Below the pieces are notes generated by a model. It was not told the DNA's origin. It worked only from the letters and a program-made list of their open reading frames with translations, and searched no databases. The position numbers and the translations under genes are program-made. 64,000 bases of DNA. Origin: Phlebotomus papatasi (taxonomy: Eukaryota > Arthropoda > Insecta > Diptera > Psychodidae). Shown in pieces: positions 24,089 to 35,000 of this stretch; position 1 is the stretch's first letter, and each line of letters opens with the position of its first letter. The stretch is from positions 111,352,627 through 111,416,626 of the forward strand of contig NC_077223.1 of NCBI RefSeq assembly GCF_024763615.1. Direction: 5' to 3'.

Positions 24089-25716
24089 TTTTAAAAGCAC
24101 AAAATTAATGTTTAATGAATTGACAAATTAGAAATAAAAAAAAAATTAAATCTCATATGCTCTCCTCGCAGAAATAATAATCAATTTCCAGGGCGAAAAT
24201 GTTCTATATTACTTTGATGCGCCTTTGACGAGTTAATTTTTCAAATCCTATTACATTTCTTAATATTATGCTCCAAGCAATAAAAAATCATATTGAATTC
24301 TTTTTTTTTTCAATTAGCTCTTTTCCAAGAACATAAATTCGAAAAGAGGCTTAGAGAATTTCATTCATGCAACGATAACATATTTAAATAAATCATCAGG
24401 GATCAATACAAAATCTGACCTGAAATTTCGACCATTCCAAGAAACATATTGAAAATTATTGGTGATGTTGACTATGAAGGTGAAGGAAACATATTAAAGA
24501 AGTAGGGTGAGAATTAAAATTGTGACAAAGTGAAAATATCAAGTTCTACTTTTTGTATGCAATCTAAATAATGTGCAATTTTTTTCTGTAGAACTTCTGG
24601 CAGTACTCTTCAAACTGACTATCTCTTTTGTCTCTTATTTTTCTTTGGCCTATATTTTCATGTAAAATATTTAGAGAAGAGTTGACTACCGATTCGAGCC
24701 ACTCTACGCTGCATTCTCTGATCTCCCTGGAGATGAGGATGCATTGAAAGTCGATGGTTTTGCAGCTGGCACTCGGTTGGTAAAAATTTCCATAAAATAA
24801 TGAAAAATTCAATTGTCATGCAATTTCATGAATCATTCCTCGAGGGTTGAGTCGATGTTTTGTGAAACAACATTGAATAACATAAATGTTGGTGCGGGTG
24901 GATAGGCATAAATCAATAAATTTTGTTATTTATCATCCTTTCCCCCTAAATTTCCACCTTTTCTTCATAGTCATCAATTAATAAACCTCAGGGATACAAT
25001 TTTGGGGAATGGAAAATGAAATGTGAATATCCAAGTTGATTTGAAAATGAATTATTACGAAATGAACAGCAAATAATTATTATGTGTGAATGAGAGGAAA
25101 TTTTCGCTAGTGCGACAGAAATTGAATTAGGCATAATAATTGTCATCATTTGCATGTGTTAACCTCTTAACTCTCAAACTAACAACTCAATACAGCAATT
25201 TATAAACCATTTTCCATCCAATTTTCCACGACAAGAGGAAATTGTAATTTCCCTCGCAGAGTTCCTACTCGAAATATTGAACTCATAGCAATGAATTTTC
25301 ATACCATTTCTATGGTGATGACTTTCATAAAGACCTACCCTTCCTATTTTGCGTGCTATTTTAGAATAATTATTATTTAAAGCAAAATTATATCTTACAT
25401 CAAATTGGCAGAGTCACTCGAAGATTTAATTCAATTACGAGGAATTGTCAGATGAATATTGAAGCATAAAATAGACATTTACATTTTCAAATAGAGAAAA
25501 TCGACAATCGACAGCCTGTCTGTTTGACACAAGAACTACTCGGTAAATATGAGGGAAAATGAGATAATTGTGAACTTTATAATTTTTTCTTTAAGTTTTT
25601 GAACTTATTAAGGAAATATTTTGCACTTTTTCTTCAATAAAATTTAATGTTAATTCTAGTAAATTGTTTATAAAATCGAGTAGGGAAAAGTGGGGGACTT
25701 TTGAATTGGGGCAGAT

Positions 25717-28700
25717 ATGAAATTGGGTCCGCGGTTTAGTAGGACCCAAATCCCGTGTCTCCTGGGTAAGGAGGCCTGTGCATCAGGTTTGCACCCTGTT
25801 GTCACAGTAACCTGTCAGCAAAAAAAACACAACAAAGAGCCTCGGATGTCGGACGGATTGCACCGGAAACGACCTACGCGAGACAATGGACAAGCTGTTG
25901 CTTCAACCGCTGGTCCCGGGGTCGGAGGGCACCAGAGTAACGGAAGAGGCTCTGGAGTGATATCAGGTTTGACAAGCCTACCACGACGACAACGGCACTT
26001 CAGAATGGCTACATGGAATATCTTTTCACTCACAGGGAAGCATCAGGAGCTTAAGAGCGAAGCAAAAAGATTCCAATTAGATATAATTGGTGTTTCGTCT
26101 ACTAAGCAAAGAGGTAGTGGAACTGTGGATCTTGAGGAAGGGTGGCAACTTTTCCTGTCTGGAGTGGCACCGGAAATGTCTGCACAGGCGGGTGTGGGGA
26201 TACTCACAAGCCCTCGGCTGTCAGACAGGGTTTGTGATGTCTGGACACACAGTGGGAGAGTGATGGGTATCAAGATCAAACTTGAGAGATCTTCCCTGGC
26301 GGTGTTGCAGGTGTACGCACCGAACGCATCGTCAGAGTACCCAGCTTTCCTAGATGAAGTGGAGGAAGTCCTGAATAAGGCATCTTCTGAAGCGGATTCA
26401 GTTGTGTTGTTTGGGGATTTCAATGCCCATGTTGGTGTTGACTCTGAGACATGGAGGGGTGTGATTGGGAAGAACGGGGATAAGAGTGAGAACCCGAACG
26501 GTAAAATGTTGCTGGATTTCTGCGCAATCAAAGGTTATTCGATCATGAATACCTTTTTCCAGCACAAGGAGATTCATAAATACACCTGGGAAGACACAAA
26601 ACGAGGACTTAAGTCAATAATTGACTTTGTCCTGGTTCCCGGTGTTGATAGAAGAATTGTCCAAGACGTTCGAGTTTTTAACAGTGCTGAACTGTCAACT
26701 GATCACCACCTGCTCTTTGCAAAAATTAACCTCAACGAAGATCCTCCCGCTCTACCTAAGGGTAAGAGCAAAGTGCTTAAATGCATTAGGTGGGAGAGTC
26801 TCAAGAAGAAAGACGTTGAGGAAAAATTTGTGAAGGGCATACAGGAAAGGTTTGAACAAATTCCACAGTCTCCTTCTGACATAGAGGCTGAATGGGCCTG
26901 CTTCCAAACAGCCATTTTGGCCTCGGCTACAGAAGCTTGTGGCGTTAAGCGCATTAATGTGACGAACAACGTGAAACGGTCATCTTGGTGGGGAACACCG
27001 GGAGTAAAAGAAGCCGTTGGAGAGAAAAAGAAGGCTTACAAGTTGTACATACAACGTAAGGATTCTGATTCTCGTGATCGTTATGTTGAGGCGCGAAAGG
27101 CTGCAAAGCTCGCAGTTAAAGCCGCTAGAGAGGAGGCGTGGAAAAAGTTCGGTGAAAAGCTGGAGCTTGACTATAGGTCGGCAAACAAAACTTTCTGGCA
27201 AACAGTCCGAAGACTCCGAGGGAAGAAGAGCAATTCCATCCAAGGAGTAACATCCAAGGAAGGGAATCTTCTGACCAAAGAGGAAGAGGTTTTAAATCGC
27301 TGGAAAGAGTACTTCTCAGAATTGCTCAATCCTCAGCAAGGCACTGATGATGACGTACCCAGGAGTAAAGGCAGGGAGGAAAGTAGTCCTTCAGAGAGTG
27401 AAGTCCTGTATGCGATTAGTAAATTGAAGGATGGAAAAGCTGCAGGAATTGACGAAATACGTCCCGAAATGCTAAAACTCATGGGTATAGCGGGTGTCAA
27501 TTGGCTCACGCGTGTCTTTAAGGTGGCTTGGCAAAGTGGGAGAGCACCAAAGGACTGGCAAGTTGGGGTCATTGTACCCATATTCAAGAAGGGAAACAAG
27601 AAAGATTGCTCCAATTATAGGGGAATTTCCCTTCTGAGTTTGCCCGGCAAAGTGTATGCCAAAATCCTTGAGAGAAGATGTCGAGAAATAGTCGAACCCA
27701 GACTGGGTGAGGAACAATGCGGTTTCAGACCTGGTAGAAGCACCACGGATCAGCTTTTTACCCTGAGGATGATTGTCGAAAAGGCTTGGGAGTATGCAAT
27801 TCCACTCTATGCTTGTTTCATAGATTTGGAAAAAGCATATGACCGAGTACCGAGAGAACAACTTTGGGATGTACTGCACGAGTACGGACTGGATGAAGAA
27901 TTGGTAGGAGCCATTCAGTCATTGTACAGAGACTGTAGTAGCTGTGTTCGTGTAAACGGATCCAAATCGGAAGGTTTTCAAGTGAGTGTTGGACTGCGCC
28001 AAGGGTGTGTTCTATCACCATTGTTGTTCATAATATACATGGACAAGATTATGGAACGCAGTCGGGGGCGGAATGCGATTCGTATTGGGGATTTCAGGGT
28101 GAGCCATCTCCTCTATGCAGATGATTTGGTTCTTTTTGGATCTTCCGAAGAAGAGCTTCAGCGCACACTTGACCGATTTGTAAATGTTTGTGCCGAAACA
28201 GGTATGAAGGTGAACGTGGGTAAGTCGGAAGTAATGGTGATTTCCCGACAATCTGTGAAATGCACTCTACATGTTAGTGGAGACTCATTGACACAGGTGG
28301 AGAAGTTCAAGTATCTCGGGGTGTTATTCACGAGTGATGGTAGGATGGAGGCAGAACTCTCGTCGCGAATCGGTCAGGCTTCTGCAGTAATGAGGGAGCT
28401 TGGCAGAAGCGTGTTGAGGAAGGTCGAGCTTAGTCGATCGGCTAAATTATCGGTTTTCAAAGCTGTGTTCATTCCTATTCTCACCTATGGTCATGAGATT
28501 TGGGTAATGACCGAAAGGGTAAGATCGCGAGTACAAGCTGCCGAGATGAGGTACCTTCGAGCGGTAAAGGGAATCACTCGTAGAGATCGAGTGAGGAATG
28601 TGGCCGTTCGTGAGGAACTAAGAATCGAGGAGCTGCTTCTTCGGGTTGAGAGATCACAACTTCGATGGTATGGACATGTTCAACGCATGAATGAAGAAAG

Positions 28701-28896
28701 ATTCCCCAGAAAAGCTATGCAAGCCATTGTGAGGAGACCTCGGCCTCGAGGCAGACCTAGGACAAGGTGGCTGAATCAAATTCAGAATCTTGCCTTGGAA
28801 CGCCTCGGGATCGAACCCGAACATCTTCCTGAAGTGGCGGAGGACCGACAGGCGTGGGCTGCTAGATTGGATGTCATGGGCCCGCGACCCCAATAG
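25717..28896 (+). CDS. LINE endonuclease/reverse transcriptase polyprotein, 1059 codons
   Basis: It nicks target DNA and copies the element RNA by target-primed reverse transcription. An N-terminal extension (1-94) has no recognised motif. The APE-like endonuclease spans about 95-340, with TWN at 99-101, GDFNAHVG at 233-240, SIIDFVLV at 300-307 and STDHH at 327-331. At the position where relatives have the metal-binding Glu (SETK-type motif), this protein has SSTK at 127-130. A linker with basic and coiled stretches follows. The reverse transcriptase spans about 560-880, with GKAAGIDEIRPEML at 573-586, YRGISLL, GFRPGRSTTDQL at 669-680, FIDLEKAYDRVP (catalytic D703), GLRQGCVLSPLLF at 759-771, YADDLVLF (D802, D803) and FKYLGVLF at 864-871. 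The C-terminus has RPRGRPRTRWLNQI at 1009-1022 and ERLGIEPEHLPEVAEDR. The first ATG (25717) lies in the target duplication, so the element's own start may be Met44 (25846) or another codon. No frameshift or stop was seen. Confidence 0.93.
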   Translation: MKLGPRFSRTQIPCLLGKEACASGLHPVVTVTCQQKKHNKEPRMSDGLHRKRPTRDNGQAVASTAGPGVGGHQSNGRGSGVISGLTSLPRRQRHFRMATWNIFSLTGKHQELKSEAKRFQLDIIGVSSTKQRGSGTVDLEEGWQLFLSGVAPEMSAQAGVGILTSPRLSDRVCDVWTHSGRVMGIKIKLERSSLAVLQVYAPNASSEYPAFLDEVEEVLNKASSEADSVVLFGDFNAHVGVDSETWRGVIGKNGDKSENPNGKMLLDFCAIKGYSIMNTFFQHKEIHKYTWEDTKRGLKSIIDFVLVPGVDRRIVQDVRVFNSAELSTDHHLLFAKINLNEDPPALPKGKSKVLKCIRWESLKKKDVEEKFVKGIQERFEQIPQSPSDIEAEWACFQTAILASATEACGVKRINVTNNVKRSSWWGTPGVKEAVGEKKKAYKLYIQRKDSDSRDRYVEARKAAKLAVKAAREEAWKKFGEKLELDYRSANKTFWQTVRRLRGKKSNSIQGVTSKEGNLLTKEEEVLNRWKEYFSELLNPQQGTDDDVPRSKGREESSPSESEVLYAISKLKDGKAAGIDEIRPEMLKLMGIAGVNWLTRVFKVAWQSGRAPKDWQVGVIVPIFKKGNKKDCSNYRGISLLSLPGKVYAKILERRCREIVEPRLGEEQCGFRPGRSTTDQLFTLRMIVEKAWEYAIPLYACFIDLEKAYDRVPREQLWDVLHEYGLDEELVGAIQSLYRDCSSCVRVNGSKSEGFQVSVGLRQGCVLSPLLFIIYMDKIMERSRGRNAIRIGDFRVSHLLYADDLVLFGSSEEELQRTLDRFVNVCAETGMKVNVGKSEVMVISRQSVKCTLHVSGDSLTQVEKFKYLGVLFTSDGRMEAELSSRIGQASAVMRELGRSVLRKVELSRSAKLSVFKAVFIPILTYGHEIWVMTERVRSRVQAAEMRYLRAVKGITRRDRVRNVAVREELRIEELLLRVERSQLRWYGHVQRMNEERFPRKAMQAIVRRPRPRGRPRTRWLNQIQNLALERLGIEPEHLPEVAEDRQAWAARLDVMGPRPQ

Positions 28897-28924
28897 GGAT
28901 AAGCGGTTGAAAATGAATGAATGA
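25728..28924 (+). mobile_element. APE-type non-LTR retrotransposon (RTE-like LINE), apparently intact
   Basis: A single-ORF LINE of about 3.2 kb. It is flanked by the 11-bp duplication ATGAAATTGGG (25717-25727 and 28925-28935). The 3' end follows the stop codon by fewer than 30 bases and consists of ATAAGCGGTTGAAAATGAAT running into a TGAA repeat with no poly(A) tract. A very short 3' end with a microsatellite is typical of RTE-like and related clades. The body is visibly richer in G+C than the flanks. The uninterrupted ORF and exact duplication suggest a young insertion. The 5' end coincides with the duplication, so truncation upstream of the ORF cannot be excluded. Confidence 0.9.
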
Positions 28925-28930
28925 ATGAAA
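28909..28930 (+). repeat. (TGAA)n tail of the LINE
   Basis: About four TGAA units end the element and overlap the start of the 3' target duplication. This is the expected priming-slippage tail for this LINE type. Confidence 0.8.
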
Positions 28931-29090
28931 TTGGGCGTTTTCCTCCTATTTTTAAATAAAACGGGACCTTATCATAATATAATTTAGCTCCACAAACCAA
29001 CTGCAAAGTTAAATTACATTATTAAATAGCTTTAAAAATAGGAGAAAGAAGCCCAAACTGCCCCAATTCAAATGTGCCCGAGCCTCCCTA

Positions 29091-32000
29091 AAACGTTTTA
29101 CAAAATTAATAATTCGATAAATTCCAAACTATCTCGACAAACTATAAGTTTGAAAATTAAATTGCTGCATTAACTGCCTTTTAGAGGTCTTTAATAGTTC
29201 CTGATGAGCTATTCAGTCTTCTTGTATTTGAACAAAAAGGTCAAAATTTGGCAAACTTTCATGAGAGAAACCTTAGAACTTCTAGAACAAACCTAAAAGC
29301 AAAACCTGACTCTTAAAATTAATTTCCTATTAATTATTTCCTTCTGTTTTCTCCAATCATTCTCTTAAGTCACCGCTTCCCCCAAATAGTCCCAACCCTT
29401 AAACAAACAAATCAACTTTCAATCGAATTCAATAGCCCAGAGTGACTTTTCTCTTGAGTTACCTGGCAGAGTAAGGTTGAGGTAAATGTACGTGAGTTTC
29501 TTTAGTTTCAGATCAAGAAGTAGCACCTCTTGCGTCATTTGCAGTCCTTGCCCAGAAAAGCCCAGCAAAAGAGGAAAATTTATTGTGACTTAGAAGGCAA
29601 ATTGAAAGCACTTGGCCACCATGTAAAAAGGATATAAAGTCCAAAGGGTTAAATGTCACAAGAAATTGGAGAATTTTACTCCTACCCACAAAATGGGATG
29701 GAGAAACAGGAAGTAAACTAAATAGAATTTATGACTTTAATATATTTGCAAATGTGTCACCATCAAATGTTGTTTGGAACCTGAGACTTTGCCAAAAGCT
29801 CCGAGTAGTAGCAAGAAGTTAACATTGAGTCAATATTGCGGAAAACTATAAAATGAAATTGATATCAGTCGATCGCAATGGCTATCAATTTTATTATGTC
29901 GATGTAACACTTTTCACTTTGGTATTCAATGTATTTTGCATATGTCTTATAAAGAGTGAGAAGCTTTGGGAAGTGCAAAGCTGGAAAGGGAATCCGATGT
30001 CAAGGGAAATGCACATGAAGTGGAAGTGAGAGAAACCGATAGCAATATCCGCTGGAGACTTGATGCATTAGCATGTGTAATATGATGCTTATATCACCTG
30101 GGATGGTGAAATTTTCCAGCAAATGCTACTCCCAGAGAGATTTACTTGAATGTGGTATAGAATTCTTGAAAAAAATATAGTCAGATTTTGCGGAAAACTT
30201 ATATAACAGCAACATAAAGATTATCTAAGAATCTGATTATAATATAGAAATTATGTTTAATCGAAATTTCTTAAGTTAATTTCGAGATATTCGTCATCGA
30301 AACAACAAAGATTTTAGGACCTTAAATGCCAGTACTGGTGGTCTTATGAATAACCAGTGTTTTAAAAAGTTACAGCAATTGAGTCATTTTATTTGCACCT
30401 TTTGTTAAATTCCTGCAATGAGGACAGAAATTGTGACCAATCAACATTTGTGGAAAATTCCACGGAAGTGTCCGCCACGTACTATTAGAAGTCTAACTCT
30501 ACCGCTTAAGTTTGTAAATTTTCAAGGAAAGCAACTATTTGTGTTCAAAAGAAATTTAGGATTTTGTTTGGTATTGCGCAGCGGTTAGTCATTTTGTTTT
30601 AAATTAGTTTAGTTTTTTTTTAATCACTTTTGGTTGAATAATTTTTTTAAATAAATTTTGACATATTTACGAGATAAGTCGAACCTAGGTCATAAGAATT
30701 TAAATAACTTTAAAAAAAAATTTAATGCATATTAGCGACAAAAATATGTAGTATATAAAATAAAGTGTAGGATTATTTGAAGTAATTGAAACTTTCGTCA
30801 CTTTTTAATAAACCATTCCACTGACTGAGAGCACTGTCATAAAATTCAAGGGAAATAAAGCCCAAATTAGTTCTTAAATGAATCTTTATCAAAATTGTTC
30901 TCTTAATGATCTCCTAAAATACGATTTATGTCCGCAATTTTGTGTAATAAATCAAACTAACATTTTACGTAAAAAGTTTATGAGCTTAACTGTGAGTAAG
31001 CATTGGGAACTCCTCGAAACTTTGAATATATGATTGAATCCTCTTAATGGGTAATCTAAGAGCTATCCAAACCTCGTATTATTTGATTTAATTTCATACA
31101 ACCTATAGTCTGTCTCTAAATTCAATTACGATACACAATTGCACAATACACAATTTGCATTTTCGTCTTGCTATCCAATGCATTCATGGCTAGAGATTAT
31201 TTGGGTATTATTCTCTTTACTTCAGTGACAATCAACAATTTCACAGGATGAATTGAATATGCATGAAGGAGCAGTATTGTAATAATTATATGAATTCTTG
31301 TATTTGCACCTATTTGGGTTTGGATTATATTTCACTTACAAAAGAACTCACTTGAGGAATCTTAAATATATCAAAGACGCGGGATCAAATATTGATTTTC
31401 AAAGGATATAAATTCAATTATTATACTGAAATCAATACACGATGTTTTCTTTTCTTACATGTTGTCAGGCTTCGATTTAATCTGTGATTGAATCTCTTTA
31501 GAAAGGTTAAACTTTCCAAACACGCTCGAGTGAAAACATCCAGACTCAATATATTTTGGGGTGACTTGTGAAAAATTTATTGAGTTTCTCCAATTCATCA
31601 AGTGCGCTCTCCATATTGTATATTTTTGGGATCAGTTCGTCGTTGAGTTTGAAAAATTGACTGTAAAGTATTAAAAAGTTGCTGAAGAGATGGAAAGTCA
31701 TAGGAAAGTTCTAGCAAGTGCATTTGGGTAGTCTGTCATTTCCCAAAAAGTCATCACATCCCACCATCAATTCCCGCCAAAAGCTCTCACCTTCTCTGCC
31801 ACGTACCAGGGGAGGGAAAAGTTGGAGAACACTTTGCTTTTGAGATAGTTTAAGGTTACAAAAATATACCTCGAAACGATGGTGAAAAAGTATAAAAGTT
31901 ACCTGTGGCTACGTGCCTGAGTTCAAGTTAAACTTTTACTTTACTATGCCTTGTTTGGCTCTAAGATGAATGTGATGCATAACTTTTCTCCATTCATGCC

Positions 32001-35000
32001 ATTCATCGATTTTTACTTGTTTTACCTTTACTTTAAAGCAACTATAGTACACCCCAAATTTATCAAGATCAAGGAGATTTCCAAATACATAGTTAACCAA
32101 TTTGAAATTGTTTCAATATTTTTTCAGCAATGAAAACTTTCGGGAATTATGGGATAATTATTAGATATTAATTTAGTTAATTTTATTTAAGATTAAATTC
32201 CGAACAAGTATGAGAAAATTACGTTAAAAGTGCTTTATGAATATTCATAATTTTAAGTATGTAAAATCAGTACAATATTTCTTTTTGTAAATTCCTATTT
32301 TCCTAAGACATTTTTTTCTCAATTTACATTTAGTTTTTACATGAGTGAATAAACTTAACTATGTTTTTTTGTGAAAATTTAAAAAAAAATTGAATAAGAA
32401 AAGTATTTTTAGACTACAATAAATTTTTTGAAAATTATGTTCTAACTAATCATTTGTATTTAAGAAAGAATTAGCAAAGCCTCAGTAAGTTTAAAGAATA
32501 CTATAATTTTTACATACAATGATATAATTTTCCACTTTTGAATGAAGAACGACCCCTGAAAATGTAGCTAAAAAGTCTGCAAGCTTTTGAAAACTTAAAC
32601 CGCTAATTGACTTTAAAATTAATGAGACAGAAATGTGCGGGCATTTATACAATTATAATCTCTTTCACTGGCAATTCAGTGATTTATGTAGCGAGATTAA
32701 CGAAGCTATGAAGCTATATATTTATCATTTGAATGAGTAAATAATTTATTCATCTCGCATTTTCTTCAATTCTTACATAATTAAAGTTAGTGAGATGACT
32801 GAAAATTATTCTAAATTGATAAATTGCTGAAAATCCCCCAGAATATTCTTTTTCTATCGTCTTATTCTGCAATTGAGTACACTCGAAATGTGTAGTTGAT
32901 ACTTGAGGGAATTCTCTTCAGCATTTTCTCATAAAATATCTCTTGAGGCTTTCTCAGGTTTTGCGTTTTTCTACTGTGCAACAATATTCGAGAGATAGAA
33001 AATACAAGTTTTCATAAATTGTTAATGAGAAGCAAAAAAAGAATTTTCTTTCAAATCCTGAAATATCCGGAATAAACTTTTCCATTAGGCTTAAAAAATC
33101 TCAAGTCAATTTCATTTTTCTCGTGGCATTTCTATTATAAAACTACTTCAAATCCCACTCCTATTATTTATGGGATTTATGGTAATAGAATAATTCAAGA
33201 ATCGTTTAAGGCAGAAACTATATAATATTTGCAAATATTTGGCAAATATCGATTATGCAATAAAAGCTCTGGAAAATGCAATAATAAATAGAAGACAATG
33301 TGCTTAATGCAATTATTTTGTAATTACAGCAATATAGAATATATGAGGCAAACACATGCCTGATGCTGTCTGAAAAACAATTTAGATCGTTAAGGGCAAT
33401 ATCAATGAAAATGGGAATAATATGGAGAAATGAGAGCATTAAATTGATTGTGTTGCAAAGTCCTCAGGAAAAGTTTGAATTTCTAAATGCTTTTGGGGAA
33501 TTTCTTCAGCATACAAATTCATTTTCATTCCTCAATATGGGACAGACTATTTTGTATTGTGCAAACTTTCTAACCCCCTCTTCTTCTAACTCTGAAAACA
33601 ACCTCATGTAATTTATACAAGAATATATACTTCATATGAGAAGCCCATAAAGGAAATCCCACGGTGTATTGTGTCCTTTGTGGTAACATTAACACACGCT
33701 GCTGGTCGACTTCAATTCCCAAACAACCCGTATCCTACAATGATCCCAATCCCAATAGTATTAGTTGTGGACATCTTGGGGATGGACTCCATTGAGCACA
33801 TTAGAAACACAAGATCACACAAATGAATAGTATGGCAAAGAGAGTAGACACAATTCTTATGCTATTCATGTTGCGTGATGAATTCCATTGTATCCAGAGT
33901 TATGTTAGTGTTGGCATATTGATAGTATAAGATAAACTAGCATAGTTCTACTAAAACCTAACTAAAAAAAATCTTTTGGGCATTGGAAAATTTTTGGACG
34001 AGTGGCCTTAGAAAGTCAATCACTATTTTCGATGGTTTGGATTTGCGTGATAGCAGGTGGTCGCTTTCTACTGTGTTTTTTGGACCACGGTGCTAAAGTG
34101 AATATCAATATGTGTCAGGAAGTTGTCTGGAAAAAATCTCTGCAGTTTTGGGAATACAAACATTTTAGGACGTTCCAATATGACTCATCGGCAAAATATA
34201 ACATTTCGTTGTTCATTTAAAAATTTCAATTGCCTTCACTAAGCGGCAAACGCCACTTGAAACCATTGGAAAGCTGTCATTTGACGCGTTATTTTTGATA
34301 GTTTTCTGCGGGAAATTTCAGTCATACTGCTAAAAAATTACTTCCAAAATACATGACATTATTGTACAATTTCGATAATTCGACGCTCTCACCCCTATCA
34401 ATGAAATCGTAATTTGAAATTCTATTTGGATATTAAAAGTTCTGAATCTTATGAGTTTGTAGACCCAAGGAAAGAATAAGGTATAAACATATCGAAGAAG
34501 AAATACGTTTCTATGTAACAAAATTTAATAGCCAAATTTTTGATCTTTTATTTCGATTGTCGTAAAACATGTATTACTTAAAGATTATCGTGATCCTGGC
34601 ACTTCGACACTAAACTTTCATCCATTTTGATTAATATAAAACTAGTAGAATTGTAAACATTCTTCTGGCGTAATGTTAAAAACGTCCAAATGACATTTAT
34701 GACCTAATGTCATACTTAGATAGTCATTTATTGCCATTCTAGCACTGAGAATCTAATCTAATCTTATCTAGAAAATTATCTTCGAACCTACGTCAATTCT
34801 AATCATGAGAAATAATGTTGTGGATGAGTTCTGCAATTCATAGAGTCAAATCCTAAGAGTAGGTGCAAAATGGTTATGAAAGTGGGTGGATTATATCGTC
34901 AACTTCACGTATGCTTGTGGAATTCAAAGAGTGTGAGATATGTAGCAATTCCCCGCCTTTGATCGTGTCTCTATTGCCTCGAAAGCTCAGGTGAATAGAC

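Larger units (their letters stand above)
19577..25680. other. Intergenic stretch
   Basis: No gene can be supported. It contains a possible diverged inverted-repeat element (21738-21980) and a possible coding relic (23705-24088), listed separately. 20120-20345, 22615-22803 and 23273-23584 have modest open frames without motifs or splice context. I see nothing else. Confidence 0.45.
25681..29090. mobile_element. TAGGG-terminus MITE, family 2, split by a LINE insertion
   Basis: The left end (25681-25727) reads TAGGGAAAAGTGGGGGACTT and continues through GAATTGGGGCAG. Beyond the LINE, the left arm resumes with GGGCGTTTTCCTCCTATTTT at about 28933. The right end (29039-29090) is the inverted counterpart, with CCCCAATTCAAATGTGCCC and a CCTCCCTA terminus. 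Arms are about 65 bp, and the uninterrupted element would be roughly 200 bp. Both ends start at TA. A half copy lies at 9220-9312. The arm repeats a GAATTGGG-like word about 17 bp apart. Confidence 0.85.

Noticed and set aside
25815..29006. Open frames of 67-162 codons on the minus strand and a second plus frame across the LINE
   Set aside because: They are shadows of the single LINE ORF. None has motifs, and the main frame explains the low stop density.
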